Shown piece after piece: positions 5,753 to 6,863 of a DNA stretch of 6,863 nucleotides (positions within the stretch are counted from its first letter, which is position 1; every line of letters starts with the position of its first letter). The notes under the pieces were generated by a model, which was not told where the DNA came from, did not search any database, and saw nothing but the letters and a program-made list of their open reading frames with translations. The stretch covers positions 1 through 6,863 of the forward strand of contig JAGQTR010000418.1 in NCBI GenBank assembly GCA_020438915.1. The letters run 5' to 3'. The translations under genes and the position numbers were made by a program. Source of the stretch: Mycobacterium sp. Its GTDB lineage: Bacteria > Actinomycetota > Actinomycetes > Mycobacteriales > Mycobacteriaceae.

Positions 5753-5757
5753 TAATT

Positions 5758-6863
5758 TTGCCGACCGAGACCGTACGTACCTCACGCGGCAGCGCCAAAA
5801 CGGCGAAACGGCACGACGGCATATTCGGTGGCTATAACTCTCTGGGCACCTATGCCGAGGCGTTCGACGAGATGTTCGACGCCCACGGCAACGTCCGTGG
5901 GCCTTACAAGGGTATTCATACCGAACTTGCCCCCTCTGACGTTTCCGACCTCGAAGCACGCGCCGACGCCCTCGGTCGGGCGTTCATCGACCAGGGCATC
6001 ACGTTTTCGCTCTCGGGGCAGGAGCGGCCATTTCCGCTCGACCTCGTACCGCGGGTGATTTCGGCGGCGGAGTGGACGCGCCTGGAGCGCGGGATACGCC
6101 AGCGGGTGAAGGCGCTGGAGATGTACCTCGACGACATCTATGGCGAGCAGGAGATTTTGCGTGACGGCGTCATCCCGCGCCGACTGGTCACCTCCTGCGA
6201 GCACTTCCATCGCGAGGCGGTCGGCATCGTCCCGCCCAACGGGGTGCGGATCCATGTCGCCGGAATCGACCTCGTCCGCGACGGCCAGGGCAGCTTCCGG
6301 GTGCTCGAGGACAATCTTCGTTCGCCGTCGGGCGTCTCCTACGTGATGGAGAACCGCCGCACGATGGCCCGGGTGTTTCCGAACCTGTTCGCGACGCACC
6401 GGGTACGTGCGGTCGGCGACTATGCGTCGCATCTGCTGCGGGCACTGCGCAACGCCGCCGCCAGCAACGTCGCCGATCCGGCCGTCGTGGTGCTGACCCC
6501 CGGGGTGTACAACTCGGCGTACTTCGAGCACTCGCTGCTGGCCAGACAGATGGGCGTCGAACTCGTCGAGGGCCGGGACCTGTTCTGCCGTGACAACACC
6601 GTGTACATGCGCACGACCGAGGGCGAACGCCAGGTCGATGTCATCTACCGGCGCATCGACGACGATTTCCTGGACCCGATGCAGTTCAAGCCTGACTCGG
6701 TGCTCGGGGTGGCGGGGATTCTGAACGCCGCCCGCGCCGGCAACGTGGTCATCTCCAGCGCCGTCGGCAACGGGGTGGGCGATGACAAACTCGTCTACAC
6801 CTACGTGCCGACGATCATCGAGTACTACCTCGGCGAGAAGCCGCTGCTGGCCAACGTCGACAC
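5758..6863 (+). CDS. Circularly permuted ATP-grasp protein (DUF404/DUF407 type), 3' end beyond the window
   Basis: The frame is open from the TTG at 5758 to the right edge and gives 368 residues. It closely resembles, from memory, M. tuberculosis Rv2411c and the wider CP_ATPgrasp_1 (DUF404/DUF407) family, whose full members run to about 500 residues or more. Diagnostic blocks are DGIFGGYNSLGTYAEAFDEM (20-39), FSLSGQERPFPLDLVPRVI (83-101), RRLVTSCEHFHREAVGI (141-157), VRIHVAGIDLVRD (163-175), FRVLEDNLRSPSGVSYVMEN (180-199), VVVLTPGVYNSAYFEHSLLA (243-262), and SSAVGNGVGDDKLVYTYVP (333-351). ATP-grasp enzymes ligate a carboxylate to an amine through an acyl phosphate. Comparative genomics predicts this branch to be an amidoligase acting with alpha-E (DUF403) and transglutaminase-like partners, but no substrate is established to my knowledge. 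The first 18 residues are variable and basic. Start choice is uncertain: TTG has AGGAG five bases upstream, while in-frame ATG 5737 lacks one. The gene diverges from rpsT. Confidence 0.9.
   Translation, partial: MPTETVRTSRGSAKTAKRHDGIFGGYNSLGTYAEAFDEMFDAHGNVRGPYKGIHTELAPSDVSDLEARADALGRAFIDQGITFSLSGQERPFPLDLVPRVISAAEWTRLERGIRQRVKALEMYLDDIYGEQEILRDGVIPRRLVTSCEHFHREAVGIVPPNGVRIHVAGIDLVRDGQGSFRVLEDNLRSPSGVSYVMENRRTMARVFPNLFATHRVRAVGDYASHLLRALRNAAASNVADPAVVVLTPGVYNSAYFEHSLLARQMGVELVEGRDLFCRDNTVYMRTTEGERQVDVIYRRIDDDFLDPMQFKPDSVLGVAGILNAARAGNVVISSAVGNGVGDDKLVYTYVPTIIEYYLGEKPLLANVD

Larger units (their letters stand above)
5550..5757. other. Divergent intergenic region between rpsT and the ATP-grasp gene
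   Basis: These 208 bases are visibly richer in A/T than the flanking genes and have no coding frame with mycobacterial character. They must hold the rpsT promoter on the minus strand and the ATP-grasp promoter on the plus strand. Besides the rpsT -10 candidate, I see a direct repeat TGTGGGC (5591-5597 and 5604-5610), a repeated GAAATG (5673-5678 and 5682-5687), a 12-base perfect palindrome at 5685-5696 and a doubled Shine-Dalgarno-like GAGGAGCAGGAG (5741-5752). On the plus strand, ATGACA (5676-5681) resembles a -35 element but has no matching -10 at normal spacing. Confidence 0.6.

Noticed and set aside
5782..6531. 249-codon open frame on the minus strand opposite the ATP-grasp gene
   Set aside because: It is antisense to strongly conserved ATP-grasp blocks; its His/Arg/Val-rich product has no recognisable family feature.

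Overview
The window looks like chromosomal DNA from a high-GC actinobacterium, most likely a Mycobacterium/Mycolicibacterium-type species. The evidence is the strong G/C bias at third codon positions, GTG and TTG starts, tightly overlapping genes, and a gene order (comEA, comEC, holA, then convergent rpsT, then a divergent circularly permuted ATP-grasp gene) that I recall from the Rv2415c to Rv2411c segment of M. tuberculosis. The species assignment rests on memory of that order and on protein resemblance, not on a search.

Layout. Positions 1-1838, minus strand: a three-gene unit read leftward, made of a six-helix membrane protein of unknown function, an acyl-CoA dehydrogenase whose ATG overlaps the membrane gene's stop by one base (TGATG), and the first 16 codons of a further gene that overlaps the dehydrogenase by four bases (ATGA). 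Positions 1839-1950: a short divergent promoter region with a -10-like hexamer facing each way. Positions 1951-5265, plus strand: comEA, comEC and holA, with overlaps of 4 and 11 bases, almost certainly one transcript. Positions 5266-5288: 23 bases between convergent holA and rpsT, containing a small GC hairpin. Positions 5289-5549, minus strand: rpsT (ribosomal protein S20). Positions 5550-5757: a divergent regulatory region. Position 5758 to the right edge, plus strand: a circularly permuted ATP-grasp (DUF404/DUF407-type) gene, truncated by the window.

How the genes fit together. The plus-strand unit couples a membrane-anchored DNA-binding protein (ComEA), a DNA-channel-type membrane protein (ComEC) that lacks the C-terminal metallo-beta-lactamase-like domain of many ComECs, and the delta subunit of the replicative clamp loader (HolA). 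The minus-strand unit is accessory lipid or acyl-CoA metabolism. It lies where M. tuberculosis, as I recall, carries eis. The ATP-grasp gene belongs to a widespread but biochemically undefined amidoligase-like system, and is the least understood component here. I saw no tRNA, CRISPR array, insertion sequence, phage gene or attachment site. Most of the window is ordinary conserved mycobacterial chromosome.
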